Positions 42,824-54,436 of a stretch of DNA of 64,000 nt are shown piece by piece. The stretch comes from Dentipellis sp. KUC8613 (Eukaryota; Basidiomycota; Agaricomycetes; Russulales; Hericiaceae), in assembly GCA_002286715.1 (NCBI GenBank), contig NSJX01000037.1, forward strand, positions 124,001-188,000, read 5' to 3'. A program made the translations under genes and the position numbers. Each line of letters opens with the position of its first letter. Position 1 is the stretch's first letter. The notes beneath the pieces were generated by a model that was not told the DNA's origin, did no database searches, and worked only from the letters and a program-made list of their open reading frames with translations.

Positions 42824-45306
42824 ATGGAAGATGAGATCATCGAGGTCCCGTACCTGTCGTTCCTGCGCGACTACGCTCCCTGGAACCCCTCCAATGAAGA
42901 CGTCGAAGCCTGCCTCACAAAATTGTCGACAGAAAAACTCATCAGCAAGGACCGATTTGTGGACTTCCCAGGAAAGCCGTCCGGAACGGTCAAGACGGAA
43001 GGGGCTGCCTACAGCTCCTTGTCTAACATCTGCCTGGCTATTGGCAAAGTCCGGGTGCTACAACAAGGCCGGACCGCCTCGTGCACCCTAGAACAGAAAC
43101 CGCAGCACAAGGCCGTATTGGAGATTCCTGGATCGTCCCACAAGGCCGATGGCTTTTTCAGACCATTGGATTCTACGGTGCCAAAGGAAGCAGGATTTGT
43201 GGCCGAGGACACCCCGAATGCTGATATTATCGCTAACTGTGAATGGGAGTTGGGTTGCACCTCAGTGCATATTCTTGACGTGTGTTCTTCATCTTCATCG
43301 TCCAGCATCTGGTTTTAATATGACAACCCATTGCCACCAGAACCGCCGTAAAGCAGTGAGCGGCGCCATGGACGTGATGAACAACGACGCTCGACGTCTC
43401 TTCACGTACAGTGTATGTAGGTTCCCGTTATTTGCTCCTGACGAATATCTTAATTTCCACTTTCAGATCACCATCGCAGACGAGCAGATGACCCTATGGT
43501 ACTGGTCTCGCTCTCATTCAGCCAAGTCTGAGCCCTTCGACTTCTCAAAGGTATGTCTATGCATAGTTGTGTCTGAATCCGTCTCCGCGGACTTCTGATA
43601 ATCCGTAGGACATCTCTGCCACCGTGCGCGCACTCGCCTCATTCATCTTTGCTAGTATGGAGGAACTGGGTTATGACAGTTCTGTCCAGCGGCGCTGGGA
43701 CTGCAGTGGCGCCGAGCCCCGGCTGTGCCTCGTATTTCGAGTAGGACAACGGTTCTTCAAGACCCTACGATCTGTGTCGGAACGTCCTACCGTTTGCATC
43801 ATGGGACGGTCGACTCGTGTGTTCGAGGTGATCGAAGTCCCTAGCTTCGACGACCTGATGCCTGTCTTAGGGGGGAAGACGAAGATCTTGAAGGATGTAT
43901 GGTTAGATGTAGGAGCGAAGACTGAAAAGCAGATTCAGGGCAGCATCTTTGGGGAACTGGACAGGATCTCCAAGTCCGATAATATTCTCAGCTGCCCGCA
44001 ATTCACCAATGTTCCCAAGAAAGACGCGGATCTCCTTCTCACTGCTCTCTGCGACAAGAACTACAGGCACTCATTCTTGACTATCGTCTGCGACGAACAA
44101 GGTACTCAATCGAAGGTACTTTCCCCAGACGCCAAAGCGATAAGCGGCCTCTTCGCTCCTACGGAGGTCCGACTGACCTCTGCCTCGTTGCGACACCGAG
44201 GCACCAGCCGGATGATGGCTTCTGGTCAACATTCTGGGTCTCAACAGGAATACAGAAAGGATACTGCTCCTTGTCGGTATCGAGATTCTGTATCCAAATT
44301 CAGGTATCGCGTGGTGTACGAGGAGGTTTGTGAAGCTGTGAACAACGTAGCAAATCTCGCGACCGTGATCAAAGCGATGGAAGACTGTCTTCTAGGTGAG
44401 GCGTCCTTCGACATGTCGTCCTTAGCCGTCAATGCTTGATGAAAATTTGCAGCTCTTCAACTTATGTTTCTCGTCGGCTGGGTCCATCGTGACATAAGTT
44501 CGGGAAATCTGCTTTGGTTCGAAGCAGGAGGGAGAGGCATACTGAGCGATCTGGAGTATGCCAAGAAATTCAATCCAGAAAGTCAGGGGAGCTCAGATCC
44601 GAAGACGGTGTGTCCCAGTCTCTTCACTACTGCATGTAGCTCCCGTCAATATGTTATTCAGGGTACTCCTTACTTCATCGCCATTGAAATACAACGCCAG
44701 CGGTACTTTTCATCCTATAGACAGCCTTCCAGAGCACCACGCACCTGGGCCAACATTGACGACCCCTCAAAGGTGCCCGCTCCGAGGCCACTCATCATAC
44801 ACAACTTTGAACACGACCTTGAGTCGTTCTTTTGGCTCCTTCTATGGTCTATCACCACGCGTTTGCGCAATGATGAGATAGATACTCTGGTCAACCCGAT
44901 CTTCCAGCACAATTTGAATTGCAGTCCGCAGCGAGAGGAAGCATTCATCACTGAAAATTGCATCCAACAGCCGCTCACGAACCTTCTGCCCGATGCGATG
45001 AAGAAGCTTCCAATCTTGATAGAGATTCTCCGCGACAACCTCTACTGTGCTTATCTTGAACGCAGCGAAATTGGGAAGCTTGAATCGTATTCCGGACTAT
45101 ATGGTATAGTACGCGAAGCTCTTCATAGGTGCTTCTTGACCGTCAATACGTCGAATATGTCACCCCTGGCTGCTTTCCCCGCACATCATGATATCCTGTC
45201 CGCGCAAGCAGATCCGGTCAACGCCCAGCTTCGCAAAAGGAGATGCCCTGACGACCATGTTGGAGATCCATCTCACAAATTGCAACGTGCCATGGAGGAT
45301 GCTTAA
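42824..45306 (+). CDS. Fungal-type protein kinase FunK1
   Basis: A member of the FunK1 family, a large basidiomycete kinase expansion of mostly unknown role. The start at 42824 gives MEDEIIEVPYLSFLRDYAPW. The N-terminal FunK1 region includes ADIIANCEWELG, DARRLFTYS, then ITIADEQMTLWYWSRSHSAK, FDFSK and a helical stretch. The kinase core has the catalytic loop VHRDISSGNLLW (HRD...N) and SDLEYAKK in place of DFG, the usual FunK1 form, followed by GTPYFIAIEI (APE-like) and NFEHDLESFFWLLLW. It ends RCPDDHVGDPSHKLQRAMED. Introns lie near 43270-43314, 43412-43466, 43551-43608 and 44396-44452. No frameshift seen. It is bracketed by a 60-bp direct repeat, which may mark how it was inserted. Confidence 0.87.
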
Positions 45307-45779
45307 ACGTCGGTGAGGAGGCAGGATGAATCCTGAGCGCTCTTTGCATCCGTGTTTGCTCTTCTCACAACCAGGAACACTATTCACACCCTACTATTAC
45401 CTTCTCGTTAGGCTACACCTACGCCTTGTTCATTTTCTCAACATACTATACGTACCCCAATATTCATGACTATACACAATCCTACTTAATACAGACATCA
45501 TCCTATACGCCATGTTGACCGTAGAAATAATGACGTGCAACGAAGTTGGCAAAATTCTGTGAACTTGAATCCAGGGCCGTTTGGCGTCGCTCGGTCGTCG
45601 TCAGCTGTACTTGGAACATCCCCGGCAGGAGTTTATCAGAAGGCTGCTCGCAAGTCAAATACGTCCCGCAATGATTGCAAAGTGCAGCAGATACAGTATA
45701 AGGTAGCTACGCTGCGAAGGGAAAGAGCGACCTTGGAGAGCAAGTTTCAAAAGTTCATGCCTCGTACTACGAGAGTATA
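45307..45779. other. Intergenic region between FunK1 and 7-TM copy 2
   Basis: The two genes converge here. It contains the right copy of the direct repeat and no other supported feature. Confidence 0.55.
45595..45653 (+). repeat. Imperfect direct repeat flanking FunK1, right copy
   Basis: Partner of 42487-42546, 3.1 kb away in the same orientation. Read as protein it gives RRQLYLEHPRQEFIRRLLA, whereas the left copy is out of frame, so it may be a fossil coding fragment. Confidence 0.65.
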
Positions 45780-47380
45780 TCATTCAGGAGTTTGAAGCAC
45801 CGTTTCATCGGAGTATCCGGGGGCTCTGAAAACAATGGCTGCCTTCGATTGGATCACAGTGCCCAGCGGCGGGTGGGAGGGTTCATTCTCGGACAACGGT
45901 CGCGTGTCGACGCTCCTGCCCAGACCCACCCGCACGATGATAAGTGTCGGAGCGATGCCCTGCGGACGCACAGATGCTTAACACCCAAAACATGCAACAA
46001 TCATCATGTACTCACGACGAATTGTTGAGCGAGGACAGTGGGAACAATCTGTCGAATCGGTAGTGCTCAGGTGGGATCTGTTTTACGTGCCAGAAAAGAC
46101 TGCCTACGACGAAGCGTGGTACGGTCAGCTCCACGATCAGTAGGATGATCAGCACAAAGGACAGGAGCGAGCCTGTCTCCAGGCTGAGTAAAAATATACA
46201 ATCAGAATCCGATGTGAAAGACGATGGAAACAAGGATGCTTGCGCTGACCATATGGTGGCTGCAGAAAGATACTTCTTGTAGATTATGCCGTGAGATTGC
46301 TTTGCCTTGTGCCAGATAGGTATAACTGTGGTGGACAAAAAAGTATGGTGAGAGGTGCAAGCGAGGATTTTTTTTTCTGTCTCACTGATTAAAGCGCTCG
46401 CCAGAATGTTCGTCGTCAGAGACAGCACTACATGGGCTATGTCCAGGTCTTTCACAAGAATCTGCAGCTCAAACATGATAGCAGAGTGATGAGCAGTGGT
46501 GACCAAGGGATTACTATTGCGGAGGAAATTGAAAAGCCGTATCTCGTAATAGAGGCTCGCGAGCATACACGCTACTCGTCAGAGTCAGTCAGTAATCATA
46601 AAACTGCAACTATGGCATACCTATGTTGGCGAGAAGACCCACGAGAGGAGGGATAACGACCCATTTCCTTGCGCCCCACAGAACATAACACCGGAAAATC
46701 TAGGCAAAGAACGAGTTCACAAAGATGATCAATAATACTTCAAGTTGTCATACACTCACAAGCACACCATCTGCGATGACTCTGCACACAATATAATGGA
46801 TTAGGTGAATTACGATGGATATCCCTTGGATATCATTCGCGAAGACGCACTGGTTCATCATGAGCATGACGGCTGTGAGGATGGTGAGATAAGCTGAGAT
46901 GATTGCCTCATCAACCAATCCCTTGGGTGTCGCGATCACCAATCTGCATGGAGGACAGATATCTTCGACGCACGCGGCGGTAAAGAAGAGAGACTCCCGC
47001 AATAGCAATACTCTCGTGAGATCCAACATCAGAACCCCTGAGGACAGGATGAACATGGCCATTGTGGTCGCCGAGTAGAGTGTTCTGTTGAATTGTGCAT
47101 CGGCAAGAAGGTAGATTGAGCCAGCAACCAACGCGATATATATCCCTTCAGCACGGTGTGAGTACTGATGGGACGACTCAAGGCACGCGGGGGCAGACCA
47201 TAAACGCCGGTTTCAGTCTGTAACATACAATGTTCATGAAGAAAATAGAACAAAAGCAATTTCACATACCATGAGACCGCCCACTAGCATCTATGAGAGA
47301 TACGTCGTTTGTCAGAGGTAATGGAAAGACGATGTTTCAGAGCTCACATGAAATGCTTGCGGACTGCAGACATGAGTCAT
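45780..47380 (-). CDS. Orphan 7-TM membrane protein, copy 2
   Basis: Start at 47380: MTHVCSPQAFH, spliced to MLVGGLM, then TETGVYG and IYIALVAGSIYLLADAQFN (TM1). The next blocks are YSATTMAMFILSSGVLMLDL (TM2), DEAIISAYLTILTAVMLMMN (TM3), the post-TM3 motif IFRCYVLWGARKW with VVIPPLVGLLANI (TM4), DIAHVVLSLTTNILASALI (TM5), LETGSLLSFVLIILLIVELT (TM6) and GIAPTLIIVRVGLGRSVD (TM7) before a short cytosolic-type tail. Same intron pattern as copy 3 and clearly related to copy 1. About ten introns, all frames closing. It is probably a plasma-membrane or endomembrane protein; a receptor role is only suggested by topology. Confidence 0.78.
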
Positions 47381-47890
47381 TCTCGGCGTCGAGGTAATAT
47401 TCTCTTCAAGCCGGCTTGAGAGGGGGTATGGAAGTAAAGAAGGGACGCACCAAAGAGTGGCAAAGACCGAGCTGCTTCCGTATTTATGGAGTGGTGAATA
47501 GGATCCACGTGATATAACAAACACCCGAAAAAGTTGAAGGATAGTCATCCAGAGAAGTTCGCCAGGATCAACAGCGCTGGACTGAATGCGATCGTTTCCA
47601 AGACACGGCTTTCAGACGTTCGTGCGAAATTCAGATGACGGTGCGATAATGTCAGACTGTTACGGTAAGGCATATGCACGGATTAACGTGAACTCGATAT
47701 GGGCAAGATCGAGAAATGTCCAGACGTCGGTAACTGACGTGCAGTAATTGACCATCCATCCCAGCCTCGCTGGAAAAGCCTCGAGACAGGGTACACGTCG
47801 TAAGCATCTATCGTCAAGGAGTGAGTGTCAAGCAAGTGAACACAGGACACAGGTGGGCACTTGATACTCACGAAAAACTGATGTGGTCGA
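45780..47890 (-). repeat. Tandem duplication unit with 7-TM copy 2
   Basis: This segment matches 47931-50050 in coding and upstream non-coding DNA. Examples are ATCAACAGCGCTGG at about 47570 and 49720, CACGGCTTTCAG at about 47601 and 49746, and GCATCTATYGTCAAG at about 47805 and 49968. Confidence 0.75.
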
Positions 47891-47930
47891 TCGATGCGAA
47901 CAGCAGACCACCACGGATCCGTAGAGAATG
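47381..47930. other. Intergenic DNA between tandem 7-TM copies
   Basis: It contains the upstream region of copy 2 and the 3' end of copy 3. Much of it is recognisable as the counterpart of 49530-50050, so it was duplicated with the gene. Confidence 0.6.
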
Positions 47931-49529
47931 TCACCCTGGATTTGGTTCTACATCGTCCGAATATTCCGCGAAAGCAGCTGCTGCCTTCGATTGAATCAAG
48001 GCGCATAGCGGTGGCTGGCAGGCTCCATTCTCGCACGCTGGTTGCGAGTCGACGCTTCTGCCTAAACCCACTCGTACGATGATGAGTGTCGGAGCGATGC
48101 CCTGTGAAGTATACAGGTTGAGCACAGACCATGAAACGATGTTGACATATGTACTTACGACGAATTGCTGCGCGAGAACAGTTGGAACGATCTGTCACCA
48201 TGTCAGAAAATGCTCTGCTATGTGTGCAAGAAAAGACTAGGCCGGGATCGCCGCTGCTTACAACAAAGCGTGGCACAGTCAGCGCCATGATCAGCAATGC
48301 GATCAACGCAAGGGAGAGCAGAGAGCCTGTCTCTAGGCTGAGTAAAGAGAAACAATCAGAATCCGATGTCAGTGACACTTGAATCGAAGAGGCTTAGACT
48401 TACCATATCGAAGCTGCGGAGAAAAATTTCTTGTAGGCTATGCCGTCCGATGTTCTCGCCTTTCGCCAGATCGGTGTAACTACGGGGGAAAGTACTATGA
48501 GTGTTGCAAACCTTGAAGAACGGATTGTTCGATCATACCAATTATGGCACTGGCTATGATGTTCGTCGCCAGAGACAGCACGACGTGGGCAGTGTCCAGA
48601 TTCTCCACGAGATTCTCCAACCGAATAATTGTTGGCGATCGATGGGAAGCAAAAATCAAGGGATCACTACGGCGGAGGAAATTGAATGACTGAATCTCGT
48701 AGTAGAGGCTCCCAAGCATACATGCTGGTCGTCAGAGTCGGTTAGTCTGTTTGGAAACACGAGCGTGGCATACCTATATTGCCGAGCAGGATTGCGAGAG
48801 GAGGAACGATGACCCATTTCCTCGCATCCCACAGTATATAGCATCGAAAAATCTAGGTGAGCAATTATTTGAGAAGAAAGGCCGGGAACAAATTGAGAAC
48901 GCACAAGGACACTGTCTGCGATGACTCTGCACACGAATAAGGTGGGTCAATTGACTTGTGGGTATCCATAATGAACGATCGGAAGCAAACGCACTGATTG
49001 ATTAAGAGCATAACGGCTGAGAGGATCGTGAGATAGCTCGCGACGACCGCCTCGCCAAAGAGTCCCTCCGGGGTCGCTGTCACCCATCTGCATGGAGGAC
49101 AGATACCGTCGATGCATGCACCGGTATAGAAGAGAGACTCCCGGCCCAGGATCGTTCGCGTCAGGTCCATGAGCAAGGTCCCTGAACACAGAATGAACAT
49201 CGCGAGAGTGGTCGCCATATAGAGCATTCTGTTTGACTGTGCATCGGAGAGGAGGTAGACTGAGACCGCTACCAATGCGGCATATAGACCTTCAGTGTGT
49301 CGTGTAAGTGCCAATGTGATGATTCGAGGCGCGGGGCAGACCATAAACGCCAGTTTCGATCTGTAACATGGTTGTCTTCATTGGGGCACATCAATCAATA
49401 CAAGAATCTCGCGCACCGTAAGGCCTCCTACTAATATCTGAGAGCAATGTGGACATTTGTCGGAGACGGCTCAAAAGACGATATTCGAGAACGCACATAG
49501 AATGCTTGCGGGCTGCACGGTTCCGTCAT
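47931..49529 (-). CDS. Orphan 7-TM membrane protein, copy 3
   Basis: Start at 49529: MTEPCSPQAFY, spliced to ILVGGLT, IETGVYG and LYAALVAVSVYLLSDAQSN. Following blocks are YMATTLAMFILCSGTLLMDL, GEAVVASYLTILSAVMLLIN, IFRCYILWDARKW, VIVPPLAILLGNI, TAHVVLSLATNIIASAIIG, LETGSLLSLALIALLIMALT, IVPTVLAQQF and GIAPTLIIVRVGLGRSVDS, ending VEPNPG. All junctions use GT-AG sites. Conserved extracellular-type Cys in ACIDGICPPC (two pairs) are shared with copy 2 (ACVEDICPPC), which suggests a disulphide-bonded loop after TM2. No frame damage. Function unknown. Confidence 0.78.
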
Positions 49530-50050
49530 TTTCAGCGTTGGGGGATCGTCTCTTCAAGCCGGCTTGAGAGGGGGTATGGGGGTAAAGGAGGGACGTACCA
49601 AAGAGTGGCAAGGACCGACCTGCTTTCGTATTTATGGGGCAGTGAGTAGATGATGCACATGATATGGCGAGCGCCCTCAAAGGTTGAAGGATGGCTATTC
49701 TAGACAAGTTCAACATGATCAACAGCGCTGGCCGATTGTTCCTCAAACACGGCTTTCAGCCGTTCGTGCGAATCCAGACGGCGGTGTGATAAAGCTCGGT
49801 AAAACATGGATATATGTGGAATTCAGGAGGCGAACAGTCAAAGGAGAATCTAGAACTAGGTCAGAAGATGTCTAGAAGCCTATATCTTTTCGCATTAAAC
49901 AACTGACCTACAAAGATCCATCACTGGCATCCATCACCGCCACAGCGGAACAGGGTTCACATCAAAAGCATCTATTGTCAAGCAGTAAGCGCTGTACAAG
50001 CAAATACTGGTCACGTATAAGTAGTCAGAGTACTAACCAAGAACCTACGC
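47931..50050 (-). repeat. Tandem duplication unit with 7-TM copy 3
   Basis: Partner of 45780-47890. The unit length is about 2.1 kb, head to tail. Confidence 0.75.
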
Positions 50051-50390
50051 GGGCGACCGAGAGCCTGAGGAATACCACACCACCAAGACGAAGGCAGTAC
50101 CGAGGATAAACAGAAGCTATAGTGGCTGAGTCGACAATTCCGGTCCCTTCAATTCTTTCTCAAATAGCTGGAATGGCTTCTATGGTAAGAACACATGGGT
50201 ATTCCTGGCGAATTCTTGAGAAACAAAACATTGGGGAGAGTAGGTATATTATGACGGGCGAAAAGACGGTCATTCCCGCCCCGTGGGATATGGGGCATAT
50301 CGCCTGATACAACGGGGCGTCATATTGTTCGGGTCCTTGTCGAGGTAAAAGGGCCATGTAGGGATATAACATATGGACTATTTGGGGGCC
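49530..50390. other. Upstream region of 7-TM copy 3 and 3' side of the secreted protein gene
   Basis: 49530-50050 is duplicated from 47381-47890. 50050-50390 has only short ORFs without features. Confidence 0.55.
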
Positions 50391-52121
50391 TTAGTGCTTC
50401 GTATTCACGGCATATGAACAATGACTTACATCAGGCCCACAACCAGGGTTGCAGCGCGTCCAATCGGACCAGTCCAGCCACGCCATCAAGCCGCCCAACA
50501 GCTCGCGCCAATCTTGCAGAGCGTTTTGCACTTCATTCTCACCAGCCTCTTCGATAGCGAATGCACCAACCCACATTTTCGTCAGGACGCGGCAGATCTC
50601 GTGCAGCGTCCCGTCCACAGCGTCACGAATTCGCCGCTCTTGCTTCGTGAGTAGCTCGTCCCGAATCAAAGAAGTCTGCGTCTTCGAGCAGTAATGCATG
50701 ATCGGCGCAGCCCACGACGTGTTCGCCGTGGGCGAGGTCCCTGGCGCTGGAACAGCGTCCACGCCGATGTAGGGCGCAAGTGCGATGAGCAGCTGCGCGC
50801 GCACCATGCCTGCTTGCTTCGTCGCATTGTGGAATTCGTCCGTCTCCAGAAGGTGCTTCATGATCTCAAGACGCGTGCCATGGTGTTCGATAATCACCCG
50901 TGTAATGCTCCCCCAGTCCACTCTGCTCCCAGCCACCGACGTGTTCCTCGCCAACACCTCCTCCAGCTCGTCTATGACGCGCCCCAGATCGTGCTCCGAG
51001 ATGTCCTCGAGCCGATGCTGCAAGTGGGTCTTTCCCCGGCGCGCGGCGACAAGGCTACTCAAGGTGTCGTCGTAGAATGTCACGAAGCCCGAGTAGTCGA
51101 TATGCACGCGCGTTTCACCGGGTGCACGGTCGTGCCACGCGCCGGCGTGGAGGGCCTCGAACATCTGCGCGTCTGAGTCAGGCAGCGAGCCACGCCATCC
51201 TTCTGGAGGTGGGGGAGGCTTTTCAGGGAAATGGGGTGGACGGCGCGGGTCAGGTCCTTCGCCAGGAGGCGGGGGCATGGGACCTCGCGGGGGCTTGAGG
51301 CCGTGGAGTCCGCTATCGTGCGGATCCTCTCCGGGGCGTCGACGGGGCCACGGCTGGTGTATGGGGACTAGGTTCAAAAGAGACACAACATCCATCCCGT
51401 CTGAAAAGTCGCAAAGCATTACTTCGCTATTATTTTGAGATTCGTGTGAGTATATGGCTGAGGACACATTGAAGGCACGTACAAGTGGAACTCCATCCGC
51501 ACGAAACCGTCCAAGCCGAACTGTTTGCCCCACTCGCATAGGGCACGGATTCTCTCGCCATCTGCCATCCACTTCTCTGGTTCTACGCGTCCCCATATGA
51601 GCAGGTCTTGCGAGTCCATCGTGCCGGTGAGCGTCTTCCCCGCGCTAGCACCGTCAAAATATGCCAATCGAAGTTCACGGGTAGACACCATTGACAGTAC
51701 GAAGCAGTAGGAACGACAGAAGATATACGCATGCTCAAAGTCGAATGCCAACCAGTCGGGTTGTGTAGGCACGGCCTCGTCGGTGCGACCGTGATAGAGA
51801 ATGGTGCCAGCGGGTATCGTTGCGGTGACGATACTGTGGCCTACGTAGAATCATCAGTGCTCGTCAGTGAAGCACGATCTCGTTGGACGCACCATTTCTG
51901 AACTGGGTATTCGGCCATTTCTGCATGACAGCGCTGACGCTGTTGAAGATGAGATTCGCCGTGCCGTCAGGATCTGCGGGTACATCCCACTCTAAGCCCG
52001 GCTGAGTCGCATTGATGCCTCGATAGGCTGAGAAGAGCGCCTGGGGAGGATCGAAACTGGAAGGCCGAGCTACGCTGGAAGCTGCGAATCCTAGGAATGC
52101 GAGCAATGTTCTTGCCTTCAT
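50391..52121 (-). CDS. Secreted protein of unknown family with proline-rich insert
   Basis: Start at 52121: MKARTLLAFLGFAASSVARP, a signal peptide. Three main exons give roughly 580 aa. After splicing, the first domain reads SIVTATIPAGTILYHGRTDE, then DWLAFDFEHAYIFCRSYCFV, SQDLLIWG and FGLDGFVRMEFHFEVMLCDF; the second junction (donor CACTT|gtacgt, acceptor aatag) restores FHFEVMLCDF. A very Pro-rich linker (PPRGPMPPPPGEGP, EKPPPPPEG) leads to a helical Cys-containing C-terminal half with HIDYSGFVTFYDD and the Cys-rich end RCNPGCGPD. I know of similar agaricomycete hypothetical proteins but no function. The YHGR and DWLAFDFEHAY blocks look like a conserved active-site region, which is inference. 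Confidence 0.7.
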
Positions 52122-52687
52122 GGTGGGCACAGCTGAAGAAGGCTGAAAGAAGCGGGAGAGTTGTGCTATCTTTCGCCCGCCATATCGCACTCACTTTTGT
52201 ATGCTCGGGACCAGGGGAATGGGCGCCGGTCAGAGTGGCTTGTAGCTGCGCAGTCATTTATTGCGATCAGCGGGCACGGAATTGCACGGGAGAGGCTCAA
52301 AACGATAAGATAAGATTGGAGGCGGGCCGAAGGATGGCTCAGCGCAAGGCAGTGACCACGATGTCGTCTGACTTCTGTTTGCCCCCGTGTCATCAGAAGG
52401 AAGGACGCTTGGTGTGCTGTGCGAGTATCTTCTCCATCTTTACGTCTGAAACACTCACTTATAACCCACCGTCTTTTGCCTGTCGCGCTAACCACCCACC
52501 GTCCTATACAAACGGTCAGTGCTACTCCAAAACCAGCCCTGTCAGAAACAAGCGACCGTCTAACATGTTACACGTCTAGCTTTGCCCCGCACACGATCAA
52601 GGAGCTCGTAAACACGTGAGTATACGTCTATAAAGGCTCGCTCGAGGATACTGAACAGCAGACAGGTCTACGTGCAACGCATTCTTC
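52122..52687. promoter_or_regulatory. Divergent promoter, secreted protein and F-box gene
   Basis: TATAAA at 52629-52634 is 59 bp before the F-box ATG (52688). No other distinct element or gene was recognised in this 566-bp gap. Confidence 0.5.
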
Positions 52688-54268
52688 ATGGAGAAGCCTT
52701 CGTATCCTTCCCTCTCGCTCACCACAACACTCCCCTGCCAACCAGTCCTCATCGTATCACCTATAAGGCCTTTCAATAACCCCACATACGCCCAAGTACA
52801 CGACCTCCCCACAGAACTTCTCTGCCGCATCTTCGAGTTCTGCGCATGTCCCGAACCGAACGTGATTGCCACACCACATACTTTCCAGCCGCAATACAGC
52901 CCCCGATGGACCCAGATCATGCATGTTTGCCGTTTGTGGCGGGAAGTTGCGCTCTCTTTGACCCGGCTCTGGACCATTGTGGATTTTGTCTGCCCTCAGT
53001 GGACGTCGACTTTCCTGAAGCATGCTAAGGGACTCCCGATAACAGTTGTCGTGGATTATTCCAAGTTGGACATGTGCGCTCGGCAGCATAGTCTCCGGCA
53101 GCTGTTCGAGCATGTGGACAAAATTCATACGCTGAGTGTCGACCTTCACGAGCCCTGGGATCTGCAGGTCGACGCAGAGCTTTCGGAGAAGATGAACAAT
53201 CCTGCGCCGAATCTTCAGTCCTTGACTTTGATGGCTGGCCGCCTCAGTCCCCTTCCCGGTGTCGAACTTCCCTTCGGTCTCTTCTCTGGCCTTCTTCCGA
53301 ATCTCCGCCGCCTGCACCTGAAAGGCAGCGCATTCGTCAGAATCCTTCTCAATTCCACGTACCTGCCTAACCTTTGCGCCCTCGAAATCGATGACGGACG
53401 TCTGTCACTTCCCGAACTCAAGGCCATCCTTGACCGGTTCCCCGAGCTCCAGCGGCTTTCCCTACGCTCCACGATTGCCTTCGTAGAAGGTTACACCGAT
53501 TTCACCACCCTCTCTCCCATGCCCGGGCTTGTCCATTTTGAAGTAACGAAAGTCGACCCTTTCGTCTGGGACCACTGCATCAAGCCCGCGCTCCCACCCA
53601 CTATCCCCTCCCTCAAAGTACACTGCCAATTCACGAAACGCCACGGCATGGATGGTGCTCTCGAGCTCATCACCAGCGCCGCCGCACACGCCGCATTCCC
53701 GCCGTACCCAGCCGGCAGCGCGCCCGCGCTCCCGCTCATGGTGTCCATCGACGAGCGCTGCTCGCGGATCTCGGACGCGCGCACGATCGGCGTCGTGTGC
53801 ATTCTCGGCCCCGTGCTGCAGCCCGCGCGCGTCTTCGACCTCGAGATCGCCGGCCCGCTCCGCGAGCCGCAGGCAAACGACCTCCTGCTTGCGCTGTGCC
53901 GCGCGCTCCCGCACGCGCTCGCACACGCGGCGCTCCTGCGCGTCGCGAGCGTCGTGCACCTGTCCAACTTCGACTGGCGCGCGATCCTCGAGCTCATGCC
54001 GCGCCTAAAGGAGGTGGCGATCGTGAGCCCGAGCCCGCATTACTTTATTCACGCGATCGGCGGCGAGGACGGCACGACGGCGCAGCTGGAGAGGGCGTCG
54101 CTTGTCAAGACGACCGTGGGCGCGCATACTGTGCGGGATGTAGAGGAGTGTGTGGCGGCGAGGAAGCGGAGTGGGGCGTGCGCGATTAAGTGGCGGGTGC
54201 AGGAGTGCATCGTTACGGAGGCGCTGAAGGCGAGGATAAACCGGATGACGGACGGCAGAGTCGTGTAG
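52688..54268 (+). CDS. F-box protein (526 aa)
   Basis: A single-exon ORF. The F-box begins near residue 38 (HDLPTELLCRIFEFCACPEP) and runs into the characteristic MHVCRLWREVALSLTRLW. An LRR-like body follows (NLQSLTLMAGRLSPL; LPNLRRLHLKGSAFVRILL; YLPNLCALEIDDG; FPELQRLSLRS), then a C-terminal region ending RINRMTDGRVV. It is likely an SCF substrate adaptor of the expanded agaricomycete type; the substrate is unknown. The 3' third is far more GC-rich than the 5' part, which opens long spurious ORFs on the other frames. The start at 52688 fits the TATA box 59 bp upstream. Confidence 0.85.
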   Translation: MEKPSYPSLSLTTTLPCQPVLIVSPIRPFNNPTYAQVHDLPTELLCRIFEFCACPEPNVIATPHTFQPQYSPRWTQIMHVCRLWREVALSLTRLWTIVDFVCPQWTSTFLKHAKGLPITVVVDYSKLDMCARQHSLRQLFEHVDKIHTLSVDLHEPWDLQVDAELSEKMNNPAPNLQSLTLMAGRLSPLPGVELPFGLFSGLLPNLRRLHLKGSAFVRILLNSTYLPNLCALEIDDGRLSLPELKAILDRFPELQRLSLRSTIAFVEGYTDFTTLSPMPGLVHFEVTKVDPFVWDHCIKPALPPTIPSLKVHCQFTKRHGMDGALELITSAAAHAAFPPYPAGSAPALPLMVSIDERCSRISDARTIGVVCILGPVLQPARVFDLEIAGPLREPQANDLLLALCRALPHALAHAALLRVASVVHLSNFDWRAILELMPRLKEVAIVSPSPHYFIHAIGGEDGTTAQLERASLVKTTVGAHTVRDVEECVAARKRSGACAIKWRVQECIVTEALKARINRMTDGRVV

Positions 54269-54436
54269 CCCCGTCTTCAGCGAGAACATTTACATACGTT
54301 TGTGTGGACATTTCACTTCAGCATGATTTATTTGGGCTGAGCAGATACCCATATCTTGTACTATTACATATTATGAGAGGCAAGAGTAATATAAGAACAC
54401 CGTGCACCACTGTCCCATAGAGTAGACTGGATATCA

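Noticed and set aside
47683..48378. 231-codon minus-strand ORF reading through 7-TM copy 3
   Set aside because: Only its first 40 residues are a true exon; the rest is intron and out-of-frame sequence, as shown by comparison with copy 2.
53462..53997. Two overlapping ORFs of 165-168 codons on the minus strand
   Set aside because: Shadow of the GC-rich end of the 526-aa F-box gene; Arg/Ala-rich and featureless.
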